Positions 46,881-57,640 of a DNA stretch of 64,000 nt are shown here, piece by piece. Origin of the DNA: Norana najaformis (taxonomy: Eukaryota; Annelida; Clitellata; Crassiclitellata; Hormogastridae); NCBI GenBank assembly GCA_964023275.1, contig OZ029918.1, positions 34,816,471 through 34,880,470 on the forward strand, given 5' to 3'. The notes below the pieces were generated by a model. It was given only the letters and a program-made list of their open reading frames with translations. It searched no databases and was not told the DNA's origin. The translations under genes were made by a program, and so were the position numbers. The stretch's first letter is position 1. Every line of letters begins with the position of its first letter.

Positions 46881-48799
46881 CATATTCGCTGCAGACTGAG
46901 GTGGTGTGGACTTTGCAAATGGTCGCAAAAGCCACTTGTCAGATTGTGGCATGAGAAATCATTCATCATCGCCGGTTGGCGCTATACGTGTGTGTTTATG
47001 GTAAACCATTAATTATTCAAGGCACCGTTGCCGGAACAGTCGTCGAGCCTCGGATGCGCCGTGATTTGATGACATATATGCAAGTCCCGGCGACGAATTA
47101 TTATTAACATATATTATTAACAGTATGACATGACCGATTTATCGCTTGTACCTATGTCTGTCTGTCTGTCTGTCTGTCTGCCTGCCTGTCTGCCTGTATA
47201 TGTATGGCTGTTTTAGGATCGTTGCTTTTCTAGTACAGGGAACAGGGTTTGAAGCAATGTTCCACTCTAAGCTGCGCGTGTTTGCGTGCACGACATTTGA
47301 GGACAGCGCGCACAACAATTTCTGCCAGCGCACACATTTTCTGAGCGTTCAGGTTACTTAAAAGTTAGAGTTAACTAACTGTAACAGCTTTTGGCATGTC
47401 TAGCCTACTATTCTCAGAAGGCAAAAGTTGCCATACCCCATATTGCGAAGCCTAGGTTGTAAATAGTCCTCCCTGCCTGGTCCGCATAATACATTTGACA
47501 AAACAGCAGATCAGCAACATTTTTCACCGGTAGCACGGTGCATGCTGTCTTTACGTTGAACTCTAGCCTCTATATTATGGATAATATAATCGATACAGAG
47601 GTGGTGCCAGTCCCAAGCCTGGATAAAGGAGGAGGACGACGCTAATCATCTTCGTTATGACCCAGCGTCGTTAAACATCTACTGCACACGATACGGAGGT
47701 CAGAGGTCGAAGCATGACTGATACCTCTACCACGTGGTCAGAGGTCGCAGGCATGTTAGTCTTTTAGCAGTGTAAATAGCCCTTCGTTTTCATTGTCTAG
47801 TCATTGTTGGTCAGTAGGTCTCTTTTATTCGTACAGCCTCGTGTACTTGACTAGATAGCTCTATACTCTTATATTTTGCCGTATGCGATTAATAAAATGT
47901 CAAAACGAATATCATCCGACAGCGGATTTTTGCTAGTAACACAACATGTGGACGATTTGAACAGAATAGCTAAACGAATAATATTGAGACTGAAGTGCTA
48001 TCATTTGGTACGCAACGCAACCCGTTATGTTAAAGGAAGCTTTACATATCGCGACAATTGCGACGACGTTGTTTGCAACATATGAGCAAAAGTCAACACT
48101 TTTCTCTTAATATTTCACCTTTACCGACGTCCGAAATGGAGGAAGCGGTCACCCAAATGCGGCAAGGGGGGGGTCTGTGGTTAATGCGGACGTCCGGATC
48201 TAATTTAGTACATGCTGTTATTTGAGTAGAGCCTGTTCCTTAAACGCCAACTTCACTCAGACAGCATACCACGTTGGATCTATATTATTATGAGCCAACT
48301 GCTGGACGCGGAAGCATCAGGGTACCCTACTCCATAGCACAGTTAGCCATGCAAGATCAACGGGAAGCGTAGTCTATCAGCATCAGTGCTCTTTGTAGCG
48401 CGGACGAAAATGGGAGGAAAACGTCAAATGCAAACAAATGCGGATAAGGAGAGGGAGGGGTCAAAAGCAGGTCATTTTTGCTGACGTGTTCAATGGACGA
48501 TCCCAAAGACAAACGAGAGATAGTCTTAATTATTTTAAGATATTAAGAGTTTAATATATTAATATTATTAATATATTGAGAGTTTAATTAATATATTAAG
48601 AGTCTTAATATAAGTCCAACTTATCCTTATAGTCCTTTCTTTTTATACAACGTGAGTTTATTGCCTTTTAGTTTAGGCCCAGTACATGTGTATTCTCACA
48701 CGGACCTGAGCGCAAGTCATAAATATTACTGCTCAGGGAAATTGGTTTGAAACCAGGCTTACTTTGATTCGATTTTTATGCGGTGATACCAATACGACC
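46881..48799. other. Gene-free stretch
   Basis: A TGTC/TGCC run lies at 47155-47195. Words such as AAATGCGGACGTCCGGATCT (48180) and GCGGACGAAAATG (48400) hint at decayed repeats. A 69-codon frame at 47876-48085 has no recognised family. No exon supported. Confidence 0.4.
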
Positions 48800-49090
48800 C
48801 ATTATTGTTTTTATCCCGAGGAACATATGATATTTAAAAACTTATTGGAGAAGAGGAAAAACATCTGGAAAGGCCATCAAGTTCTGGCTCGAAGAATGTG
48901 CTGCGGAAAGCCACTGCATTGAAGCGCCGAGGTGTCGATGACAGGCGTTGAAAAAGATACGTCTTCTCTCTTCCATCTCCAGAGACATAACTGAGGCCCT
49001 GTCGCCATTGCTGCGATGAAGGCCAGACCTGCATTATTTATAGGACCGAGCGTTTCGAAGGCCAGAGGGACGAAGTGGCTAAAGGCAAGA

Positions 49091-49385
49091 TAGCGTTATG
49101 CGATGATGATGACGATGATGACGATGATGATGATGATGATGATGGTGATGATGATGCTGATGAGTCCTCTGTCCGAAGGCAGGTCCTTTGACTTTATGCC
49201 ACCTGGGGATGAGATGAGTGACGTGGTTTCCCGTTGCCTTCTTCGCAGACAATTGTGGGTGAGCAACTTGTCCAAGGTCGCTACGCAGTGGCTTGAGGCA
49301 GATTCGAACCCTCGACTCTCCGGTTACGAGGCACAGACCATTCCACTACACCACTGCATTAGTGCTCTTTGTAGCGTTATGCGAT
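49091..49385 (-). mobile_element. tRNA-SINE with 14-bp target-site duplication
   Basis: The body 49105-49371 runs on the minus strand from a tRNA-like head to a (ATC)n tail. The head has TGGTGTAGTGG (fits the A box) and GGTTCGAATCT (fits the B box), about 30 bases apart. The perfect duplication TAGCGTTATGCGAT is at 49091-49104 and 49372-49385. It is inserted in the LINE RT frame, so it is younger than the LINE. The fully preserved duplication points to a relatively recent insertion. Confidence 0.9.
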
Positions 49386-49942
49386 ATAACCTCGCATTTT
49401 GAACAATTTATGTTCAAGCCGGGGTCTTTGCATTTCTGCTCAATCAATGCCACGTTTGTACCAACTATCTGGGCCTCTTCGCCAAGGGTGAAATCATCAA
49501 AATACCCAAGAATGAGACAAGATGACAGGTTGGACAGAACCGGCTAGAGGGGGAGGCAGAAGAGCAGCGGGTCTAGAGGGTCTTCTTGCTGAGGGCCAAC
49601 TCGAGACAGGAGACTGAAGTCACCATATTTCCGAGTGGATGGCTCGGAGTAACCTACAATGCAGATGGCAGAAATGTGCTAGCATGCGGTCCTTAAAAGA
49701 CTACTGAAGGCTTTGGAGCAGTCAAGTTTAACCAGAATTGAGCCCTTCGCATCACAAAGGAAGAGTCTGGCAACATGAGCAGCTGCCTCGAATCCAAATG
49801 GCACGTCAACGTCTACACTGTGGGGACAGCAAAGGCGTTAGTTCTCGTCCTCACTTGAACCTAATCTGCGCCAGTAATATTCGATCACATTAAGGCGCAG
49901 AACAGACAGGACCTTCCTAAGAGAGTGGTGCGAACCTGTCTA

Positions 49943-50530
49943 GAACATTTTCCTGCCAAGAGAAGATTGACCAGGGCCGTAATTGTGAACCCTAACCCCA
50001 ACCCCTAACCCTACTGTTTAATGTTCTAATGTTTAGAACATTTTCCTGCCAAGAGAAGATTGACGAGGGCCGTAATTGTGAACCCTAACCCCAACCCCTA
50101 ACCCTACTGTTTAATGTTCTAATGTTTAGAACATTTTCCTGCCAAGAGAAGATTGACCAGGGCCGTAATTGTGAACCCTAACCCCAACCCCTAACCCTAC
50201 TGTTTAATGTTCTAATGTTTAGAACATTTTCCTGCCAAGAGAAGATTGACCAGGGCCGTAATTGTGAACCCTAACCCCAACCCCTAACCCTACTGTTTAA
50301 TGTTCTAATGTTTAGAACATTTGCCTGCCAAGAGAAGATTGACGAGGGCCGTAATTGTGAACCCTAACCCCAACCCCTAACCCTACTGTTTAATGTTCTA
50401 ATGTTTAGAACATTTGCCTGCCAAGAGAAGATTGACGAGGGCCGTAATTGTGAACCCTAACCCCAACCCCTAACCCTATTGTTTAATGTTCTAATGTTTA
50501 GAACATTTGCCTGCAAGAGAAGATTGACGA
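49943..50530. repeat. 93-bp RT/telomere-like hybrid array, about 6.3 copies
   Basis: Period 93 by start positions 49943, 50036, 50129, 50222, 50315, 50408. Each unit holds about 43 bp of LINE coding sequence (TGCCAAGAGAAGATTGAC, GGGCCGTAATT) plus about 50 bp with CCCTAACCCCAACCCCTAAC and GTTTAATGTTCTAATGTTTA. The LINE reading resumes on both sides. Units differ by CCAG/CGAG and TTTTCC/TTTGCC. Confidence 0.95.
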
Positions 50531-51073
50531 GGGCCGTAATTGAGGAGCTTAGACCAGGATCAGATTTATTACCAATTCCAGAATGTGTTGGGGTCGAAGA
50601 CCATCAGCTCTCCCCCAAAAGAACCCGCATGGAAAGTACGAATGCAAGTATGTCTGCCTCTTGAGTTTGAAAGGGAGTGTGAGTAGTAGGTCTGGAGGAG
50701 GAACAGGATGCTACTCTAGCGTCTCTGCATTTCTCGGGACCGGCTTATCTTCAAAGCACAGCAGGATCCCTATTGCTGCCCTAATGTTCCAGTCTTCAAG
50801 TCAGGGTGAGACCGGTGCATCGATAGCTTGCTTGCTGCTTCGTCCTCACTTGCTCATCGCAGAGGTACGTGGATATCCTGGGAGCAAACAGTTCTGCACC
50901 TTTCAGGGACCAGGTGGAAAAGAATTCCTCAACTCGCCCTTTAATGGTGGATGTTAAGCTATGGTGTTTGCCACCTCTAATCGGCTGCTGTAGTGTCATG
51001 GCCTCAAATGAAAGATCTGCCGTGGAAGAGGGCTGAGAAGGTCCGACAAAATGTCATTTATTAGTAGTAGCCT

Positions 51074-51307
<234 letters not shown>

Positions 51308-51419
51308 GCTTTACCTGTTTAACTACTTTTACACCGACCAAATTTACCTAATATTCAGTTACATCAAATGAAAACTCACGTTACAAAGTGTTTCATCTAA
51401 TTTTACCTTGCCTTGACTA

Positions 51420-51620
51420 GATGGTTGCGTTACTGGATGGATGATGTCGTGGATGGATGATCTCATGGGTGGATGATTTCACAGATGATTGATTTAACAA
51501 ATGGTTGATTTTACGGATGAATGATTTTCTTGGTGTATGATTTCACGGATGGATGATTCCACGATTCATTATTATTATTGCATCGATCATATCAAGGATG
51601 GATGATTTTATGGATGAGTG
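51420..51620. repeat. Degenerate GGATGATTTCACGGAT repeats
   Basis: About nine imperfect copies of GATGATTTCACGGATGGAT. No gene. Confidence 0.7.
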
Positions 51621-52070
51621 ATTGCATGCCGTTTCGGGCATTGATATTCCAAATTCTGTCAGTGCGAACATATTTCTGAGTGTCGCCAAATGGAGCGAGC
51701 ACATCGCCAAGCGAAATAATGCTATCTCATTTATTTGTCGTCCTCCGCCACACGTCGCTGCGATCGATAAATTGGAACATTTATGTAAATCGATAGATCG
51801 ATGGAACGGTGTTTGTCATGCTTGGCTCGGGTCACCGTGGAAAAGCATACCCCGCCGTTTCGATTCTGCTGACAGTCATGTTGTGCCTTTCTCTGGAGCT
51901 GTACTTGTATGTTTGTGTGTCTCTGTTACCCTGTCTGGCCTTGTATCTGTCTGTCTATTTGCCTGCATGCATTCCTGCCTTCTTGTCTGTCTGTTTGGTA
52001 ATGTCTGCGCAATTTTTTGTGTCCGTTTGAATGTCTATCAGCAGTTCGGTTGGTCATTCATTCATACAGT
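51621..52070. other. Unassigned stretch upstream of the EF-hand gene
   Basis: A plus-strand frame of about 90 non-repetitive codons (HAVSGIDIPNSVSANIFLSV and onward) runs into repeats. It has no family resemblance and no consensus splice sites at its edges, so it is not called as a gene. Confidence 0.25.
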
Positions 52071-52245
52071 CAGTCAGACAGCTAATCAGCGAGCCAGTCA
52101 CTCAGTCAGTCAATCAGTCAGTCCAATCATTCAGTCAGTCAGTCAGTCAGTCAGTCAATCAGTGAGTCAGTCAGTCAATCAGTCAGTCAGTCAGTCAGTC
52201 TGTCTGTCTGTCAATCAGTCAGTCAGTCAGTCAGTCGGACAGGCA
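52071..52245. repeat. (CAGT)n array
   Basis: CAGTCAGT with CAAT interruptions, and three TGTC units at 52200. Confidence 0.95.
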
Positions 52246-52459
52246 GCCAGAGAGGCAACCAACCAACTAGTCAGCCAGTCAATGAATAAATCAGATTGAC
52301 GTATGTCAAAGTAAACACGAGTCATAGTTTGTGAGTCTGTTCGTCCGCCTGTGTGGTTCAGTGTCTGTGTCTATGTAGTATGTGTGTCTGTCTTTCTGTC
52401 TGTAGTTCTGCCTTCGTCTGTCAGACTGCCATCAAGAGAGCACCGGGAGGCGACGTGTG

Positions 52460-52615
52460 ATGGCTAACTGTGTCCCGTGTGGCCAGTGTTATGATTCGTG
52501 CAGAGACGACCCTCCCTACGAACCACCAGATGTCTCCACCTACACCTCCTCCTCCTCCTCCTTCTCCCTAGCTCCATCGGCGACGGTTGACCGACAGACC
52601 GAATCAGGGATTTGA
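52460..52615 (+). other. Short ORF in the leader region of the EF-hand gene
   Basis: ATG at 52460, 51 codons, TGA at 52613. Begins MANCVPCGQCYDSCRDDPPY, Cys-rich, then Ser-rich. It could be an upstream ORF in a 5' leader. Alternatively the tract CCTCCTTCTCCCTAG at about 52556-52570 is a splice acceptor, and the leader exon runs from about 52571 to 52704. Neither is proven. Confidence 0.3.
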
Positions 52616-52684
52616 CGAAACAAGGAGGAAGAAGACAAAGGAAGAGGAAAAAGAATAGGAAGAAGAAGACAAGCCAGCATCACT

Positions 52685-52704
52685 ATGGCATCATCTAAGA
52701 CAAC
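52685..52704 (+). CDS. EF-hand gene, exon 1 coding part
   Basis: MASSKT plus two bases, donor GTAAGT at 52705, phase 2. Chosen because phase and Met fit the next exon. The remote position and small size make this the least certain exon. Confidence 0.7.
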
Positions 52705-52723
52705 GTAAGTAACTTAATGACGC

Positions 52724-52794
<71 letters not shown>

Positions 52795-52859
52795 TAATAA
52801 CAATAATGATAGTAATGCAGCGTAGAGAGAAGAAACCTACGAAGAAACTATCAAAGTTT

Positions 52860-52919
<60 letters not shown>

Positions 52920-55900
52920 TTAATACTTCAGCAGCACTTTTTCTAAGCCACAACCTGACGAGGTTTAGCCACTCGAGACATTTTATTTTATGCAGAGTTC
53001 TTTGGATCGTGGTATCATATGTACCACGGGATAAAAATAATTATAGTAAATAACTAACTTTTTCATTCCTCTAAGATCAATTCGACTTCGACTAAAACTG
53101 ATGCTATGGTGGTGATAATGTAATAATGATGATTATGACGTCGACTATTCCGAATAAAATGACAATAATAACCAAAGCCCAGCAACATCAATATTAATTA
53201 CAATGTGACTTAGCATATTATCTTCTCTCCGAATTAGTTTTACAAAGCCCCTGGGTCCATTACACCTTACGAAAATTTAAAAATATTAGTAGTAATAATA
53301 TCAATGGCAGTATTAATAATTTTTTACTATAATTATTTTTATCCCGTGGTACATATGATCGCCAGAACCCAAAAAAACTCCGGATAAAATAAAACGTCTG
53401 GATTGGCTAAACCTCGTCAAGTTCTGGCTTAGGAAAAATGCTGCGGAAGTATTAAAATATTATTGTTATTAATATTGTTATTAATATTAATATTATTTTT
53501 ATTGTTATCGTTATTATCATTGTTGTAATTATTATTATTATTATTATTATTATTTTTATTATTTTTATTATTATTTTTATTTTTATTTTTATTATTAACA
53601 AGAGCCGGTATACGATCAAAAGCGACACCAATTACACTGATTAGAGCTAACAGTGCCATTATGTGCTGCTGTACAATAGTGAGAAGTGCATATCGTTCAA
53701 CGAAGCCGTGACGATCTTGAAGAACGAGCTAAAGTTTCCGGAGGACAGAGCCCTTCATTTTGTCAAGAGGTTCGACAAGAACGGAGATGGCAGACTGTGC
53801 AGCGTCGAATTCAGCCACTTCAAGAACAAGATCGAAGAAACGTAAGCACCCACCATCGCCACTCCTAACCAACGAAATATACCACTGCACCACTTCAGTT
53901 ATCTATTCATTTGTTTATTCTCTGCTGTTAAGCAGAAGCTATTTAACACCAATTAAACGTAATTTCACCATATAAACAGTTCAGTTTATTCATTTATTTA
54001 AGTATTGCCATGAGGTATTACGATTACAATTTCGTATAGTGTATAGCATCACTATCGAATGTCAATGTAGATCATCTGAGAAGCATTTAAAGGCGCTATA
54101 TTAAGTGTCATGATAAAGTCATACAGGCATCAAGCTATGGAGGTAAAGGATTATGACTTCTAACGCTATAAGCTGATATAACCTAATCAAATGACTTCTA
54201 TAGTTATCATAATGCCCAAGGCATCAATCGATGGTCGCTTCAAGTCAAAATCGCAGTCAAAAATCTTAAACTGTTGGAAAAGCTGGGTCGATTTCTGATA
54301 AAACGCTATAGAAGACATAAGACTAAACAGGACTAGACTATATTAGAATAAAATTAGATCAGAATTAGATTAGAATAGCTAAGACTGAACTGGACTGGAC
54401 TAAAATAAATTAGATTAGGATATAAATAAGTTAAGTTAGATGACGTTAGAACAGATTAGAACATATTAAAATAGATTAGAATAGATTAGAACAGATTAGA
54501 GCAGATTAGAACAGATTAGAACAGATTAGAACAGATTAGATCAGATTAGATCAGATTAGCTCTGACAGGCTTTGTTCGTCTGTCATTCAGCAAGGTCCAG
54601 GTCCTGCCGAAGTTCAAGGAATACGACCGTGATGGAAATGGCTATGTGACCCTGGATGAGGCTGCATCCATCCTGCAGAAGGAACCGTTTCGCTTTCCAC
54701 CCGACCGTGTCCTTCTGCTGCTGTCACGCTTCGATAAAGACGGTAACGGAAAGCTCGACATCGAGGAATTCACCGGATTCTACGCCGAAGCAAAAGCTCT
54801 GTAAGCGAACTTATATGCTATACAATACAATGCAATTAAATACGATATGATATGATACGATACCCAACCTATAACGCATGTGGCCAAGATGGTCGCGTAT
54901 TTGTCTAACGTGTCGTGTTTGACTAATAAGTTGGTCACATTCGGATATTGCTGGGCAGCTTTCGTTTGCTCGGTTTTCTAATACAGTATGACATAGTATG
55001 CGTTCTTGGAGTTACTTCTCTCTTTTACCGTCAATTCTGAGTGTTTTGGACGGCTTTGGGACGTTTGTCATGGAAGTCCCTTCGCCGCCATTCGACTCGG
55101 GGTTCATGTTACTCGCCGAACAGTGTTCTGCTCCAGGGAGTGCTTGCATTGATGCTGACCGTTCTACTGTTCTATGCGCTGCATGACCAATTGGCTGGAT
55201 GTTGAAGAATGTTGTCCTTCAAAGACCTGGTGGGTAAGAGATGTTCGGGAGCAGCTTCTTTTACCATCTGAGAGGGACTGATTGGTGTTGGGGTTGATGC
55301 GTTGCGAGCCTTGTCATCTACCTTCGCTCCTCTTCTTATCGTTATCGTAATCTCGAGATTTCTACAGCGCCCAACGAAAGCTAAGTCGCGGGAACCCATT
55401 TATTCACAGGCGCTCAATCACAAACAAAATCGATAGGCGAAAGGGTTCGGTTCCAGGTTAAGATCCAAGAGTCAGGCAGTCAGAGATACAGACAGATATA
55501 CAGACAGACAGAATGAGAGAAAGACGAAGACAGAGAGAGAGGGAGAGGGGAGGAGGAGAGAGAGAGCGAGAGACAAAGATTTTGATATGAACCCAGAGAA
55601 AGAAAGAGACACGATAGCAGAGATATGCTATGTGGACTAGAAGCTCTACTCATGCTGTCTAGTACCAATTTTGAATGGGAATCCGGCGATTGGGCTCTGC
55701 GTGTCTGCGGGACCTCGCCAGTGGTGACTCTTCTAGTTATATGAGCACTGTTCGCTTATTAATAACTTCTTGTTCTTATTGAGTGTAGCATCATTTAGGC
55801 TAGCACAGGCAGCGCTTTAGTGAGGCACTGAAAAGGTGCTATAGTAATTGTTTACATACATACATACATACATACATAAATACATACGTACATACATACA

Positions 55901-57640
55901 TATTTACTTACTTATATGCATACGCACATGCATGCGTACATACATACTTCTATGCATACGTACATACATACATACATATATACATACAAATATACATACA
56001 AGCATCAGTCAATGGCGCTGAGCAATAGTGCGTCAAAGATTTGGTCAGAGTTCCCTCATCAAGGTAATCGTTTTTGGGCGGATCTGCCACTGCATCCCTC
56101 TCCTTTCAAGACAATCACTCATTCAATCAGCCAACGCGTAACGCGTGGATTGAATCGATCAGTGAGGCCATGATTCAAGCAATGTTTATTCATTCGAACA
56201 TCCGAGCACCAGATGGTTCTCGCACCTGCGTCAGCAACCCATGATTATCTTCCAATTGCAGGATGCCATTGAATTTCATCTGACAAGGACATCTGCCCCA
56301 CCCCTCTCGAATAAATTCCCGCCAGATTTGCGACAGTTGTCTGGTCCATCATACTAAATCACCAAGACCATCTCTTGCAATTTCTGCACTGGTCTTTCAC
56401 TCAAGACTGAAAACATTTCTTTTCCAAATATTTTATCCTGATTCTTTCTCTTCTGCTTATCTCAGATTCACTCACCTTAATTTTAACACCATCCATCGTA
56501 GCCGTCCGACTGTCTGACTGCCTGACTCCTGGATCTTGACCTGGAGCCGAACCCTTTTGCCTATCGATTTTGTTTTGACTGAGCGTGAATAAGTTGGTTC
56601 TCGCGACTTAGCTTTCGTTGGGCGATGTAAAAATCTCAAGATTACGATTACGATTACGATTACGATCTTACCAGTCTTGGCATAATTATAGAAAGAGTAA
56701 GCCAACTATGGCCAGTGATTAATTTAATAAATTATGAATGTGCCTGAGAAAACCCTCGCGAAGTCGGAAATATTATTCAAAAATTAGTTATTATTGCATT
56801 GGATTTGGCAGGAAGTGCTGAATATTTTTGTGAAAATAGCGTGTTTTGTCACACAAAGGACAAGAGCTAGAGACATTTAATATGTACATACCGCGCGAAA
56901 TGTTTCAAAAAATTGCGAGTTAAATCTGTTCTAAAATTTATCTGCCTCGTTAAAATTAAATAGATTTTTGTTTTTATTTGTTCGGGTCTCAAGCCTTCTC
57001 GGTAGCTGGTCCAAAGCTTTGGAATTCACTCCCGTTTCAGTTCGTTCTGTCAATTCTTTGGTGTCATTTAGGTCTAAACTAAAGACCCATCTCTTTTAAC
57101 TTGCTCACCCACCGTAGCGTGGCTTCTCGTTTCTCTGACCTGTTGGAATTCGACCCGGCTTCTCCAACGGAGCATGAGTTTGATTGCGATTTTGACTTGA
57201 AGCGACCATCGACTGATGCCTTGGGCATTATGATAGCGGCGCTGCATAAAGCTATTAGATTAGATTGGTACATAGATAAATTTGGAGACCCTTACTATCG
57301 GTACTTAGTTAAATACGGAGAACCTTACTATAGTGGTACGTAGTTAAATACGGAGAACCTTACTATAGTGGTCCGTAGTTAAATACGGAGAACCTTACTA
57401 TAGTGGTACGTTTTATTTCGTAATCGTAGGAACGAGGAGGTGGCGGGGCACTTCGATTCCCTGGACAAGGACCGGAACGGAGTCCTGAGTCCGGAGGAGG
57501 TCGTCCACGTGATCCAGGACCGGATGGGCTTCGACGAGAACACGGCAAGACACATGGTCAAGATGTTTGACCAGAACCAAGATGGCAGCCTCGACAAGGG
57601 AGAGTTCATGAGCCTCTGGGCCAACATCTTCGGTCAATAG
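52685..57640 (+). CDS. EF-hand Ca2+-binding protein, complete four-exon gene
   Basis: Exons 52685-52704, 53680-53841, 54591-54800 and 57430-57640 join in frame to 200 codons plus TAG. Canonical 12-residue EF loops: 39-50 (DKNGDGRLCSVE), 73-84 (DRDGNGYVTLDE), 109-120 (DKDGNGKLDIEE), 143-154 (DKDRNGVLSPEE), 178-189 (DQNQDGSLDKGE). All have Asp at position 1 and Glu at 12; loops 1, 2, 3 and 5 have the usual ligands at 3 and 5. Residues 4-15 (ending CISFNE) look like the back half of a sixth, vestigial loop. Three EF pairs, no signal peptide, no membrane segment: a soluble Ca2+ sensor or buffer. ATG context CACTATGG is favourable. All introns are phase 2. I cannot assign an orthologue; the layout is that of a six-EF-hand protein. 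The closest named family would need a search. Confidence 0.9.
52727..53050 (+). mobile_element. (AAT)n arrays and 5'-truncated LINE 3' end
   Basis: AAT arrays at 52727-52806 and 52862-52919, then 52922-53050 carrying CTTCAGCAGCACTTTTTCTA, AACCTGACGAGGTTTAGCCA and ATCATATGTACCACGGGATA. This matches the C-terminal codons and 3' UTR of the LINE at 48800. In intron 1 of the EF-hand gene. Confidence 0.75.
53318..53560 (-). mobile_element. Inverted second LINE 3' end with ATT array
   Basis: Minus-strand counterpart of 52922-53050: TATTTTTATCCCGTGGTACA, TATGATCGCCAGAAC, GGCTAAACCTCGTCAAGTTC and GCTGCGGAAGTATTAAAATA, then (ATT)n to 53560. The two copies are tail to tail, about 270 bases apart, and form an inverted repeat with arms of about 130 bases. 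Confidence 0.8.
53680..53841 (+). CDS. EF-hand gene, exon 2
   Basis: Starts after TACAATAG; encodes EKCISFNEAVTILKNELKFP, EDRALHFVKRFDKNGDGRLC, SVEFSHFKNKIEE. One canonical loop and half of a vestigial one. It is exactly 48 bases shorter than exon 3. An alternative acceptor TAACAG at 53653 would need a different, phase-0 first exon. Confidence 0.85.
53842..54590 (+). mobile_element. EF-hand intron 2, retroelement ends and expanded tail
   Basis: GGCGCTATATTAAGTGTCAT at 54093, an inverted TTAGATT-family copy at 54180-54270 (TCATAATGCCCAAGGCATCA, GATGGTCGCTTCAAGTCAAA), then AACGCTATAGAAGACATAAG at 54301 followed by AGATTAGAAC repeats to 54560. The tail array ends 31 bases before exon 3. Confidence 0.7.
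54591..54800 (+). CDS. EF-hand gene, exon 3
   Basis: Acceptor GTCTGTCATTCAG, donor GTAAGC at 54801. Encodes a complete EF pair from KVQVLPKFKEYDRDGNGYVT to FTGFYAEAKA. Phase 2 on both sides. Confidence 0.95.
55336..55472 (-). mobile_element. TTACGA-tail retroelement 3' end, copy 4
   Basis: Inverted: TATCGTTATCGTAATCTCGA, CAGCGCCCAACGAAAGCTAA, AACAAAATCGATAGGCGAAA, GGTTCGGTTCCAGG. Nothing coding in 54801-55335; a CAGACAGA/GAGA array follows at 55475-55570. Confidence 0.85.
55800..56000 (+). repeat. Retroelement end running into (ACAT)n
   Basis: AAAAGGTGCTATAGTAATTG at 55829-55848, TTT, then ACATACATACATACATACAT. The array continues with variants to 56000. Confidence 0.75.
56220..56670 (+). 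mobile_element. LINE 3' end with TTACGA tail, copy 5
   Basis: Reads NKFPPDLRQLSGPSY, then, after a shift, SPRPSLAISALVFHSRLKTF: the WNxLPxxLR...FxSxLKTxLF segment that closes many CR1/L2-like RT ORFs. It continues into GGATCTTGACCTGGAGCCGA, TAGCTTTCGTTGGGCGATGT and a (GATTAC)4 tail. It shows that the TTACGA-tail family is a LINE 3' end or a SINE sharing it. Confidence 0.75.
56990..57275 (+). mobile_element. LINE 3' end with TTAGATT tail
   Basis: GPKLWNSLP, then, after one shift, VSVRSVNSLVSFRSKLKTHL and F: the same C-terminal RT segment. It is followed by GAAGCGACCATCGACTGATG, CCTTGGGCATTATGATAGCG, GCGCTGCATAAAGCTATTAG, ATTAGATTGG. It defines the TTAGATT-tail family as a second LINE lineage. 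In intron 3 of the EF-hand gene; three 36-37-base repeats (AAATACGGAGAACCTTACTA) follow at 57310-57410. Confidence 0.8.
57430..57640 (+). CDS. EF-hand gene, exon 4 and stop
   Basis: Acceptor TTTCGTAATCGTAG. Encodes NEEVAGHFDSLDKDRNGVLS to GEFMSLWANIFGQ, then TAG at 57638. A complete EF pair. No AATAAA was found in the next 200 bases; the 3' UTR runs toward the GA array at 57740. Confidence 0.95.

Larger units (their letters stand above)
48800..50960 (-). mobile_element. Degenerate LINE with reverse-transcriptase domain
   Basis: On the minus strand the frame from about 49830 to 49372 reads VDVDVPFGFEAAAHVARLFL, CDAKGSILVKLDCSKAFSSL, GYSEPSTRKYGDFSLLSRVG, PQQEDPLDPLLFCLPL and LGYFDDFTLGEEA. 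This is RT fingers/palm, with the active-site YxDD at 49504-49490 as YFDD. Only two in-frame TAGs occur in it. Downstream, after a SINE insertion, LSYVSGDGREKTYLFQRLSS and RRFNAVAFRSTFFEPELDGL continue the C-terminal region seen in this RT family. The 3' end carries ATCATATGTTCCTCGGGATA, also found in 5'-truncated copies at 52922 and 53462. Upstream coding (ALVNLLLAGKCSRQVRTTLL) is interrupted by a 93-bp array. Dead element with stops and shifts. Confidence 0.85.

Noticed and set aside
47876-48085. 69-codon frame containing FLLVTQHVDDLNRIAKR
   Set aside because: A resemblance to LINE or polymerase text was considered but no diagnostic motif could be matched.
49310-49371. Functional tRNA gene on the minus strand
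   Set aside because: Boxes are present but no complete cloverleaf follows; the unit has SINE length, a tail and a target duplication.
49940-50490. Chromosome end or true telomere
   Set aside because: CCCTAA motifs are short, interspersed with LINE sequence and internal to the window.
49943-50530. CRISPR-like regular repeats
   Set aside because: Units are contiguous 93-bp tandem copies without unique spacers, in a eukaryotic genome. The same applies to the 33-bp arrays.
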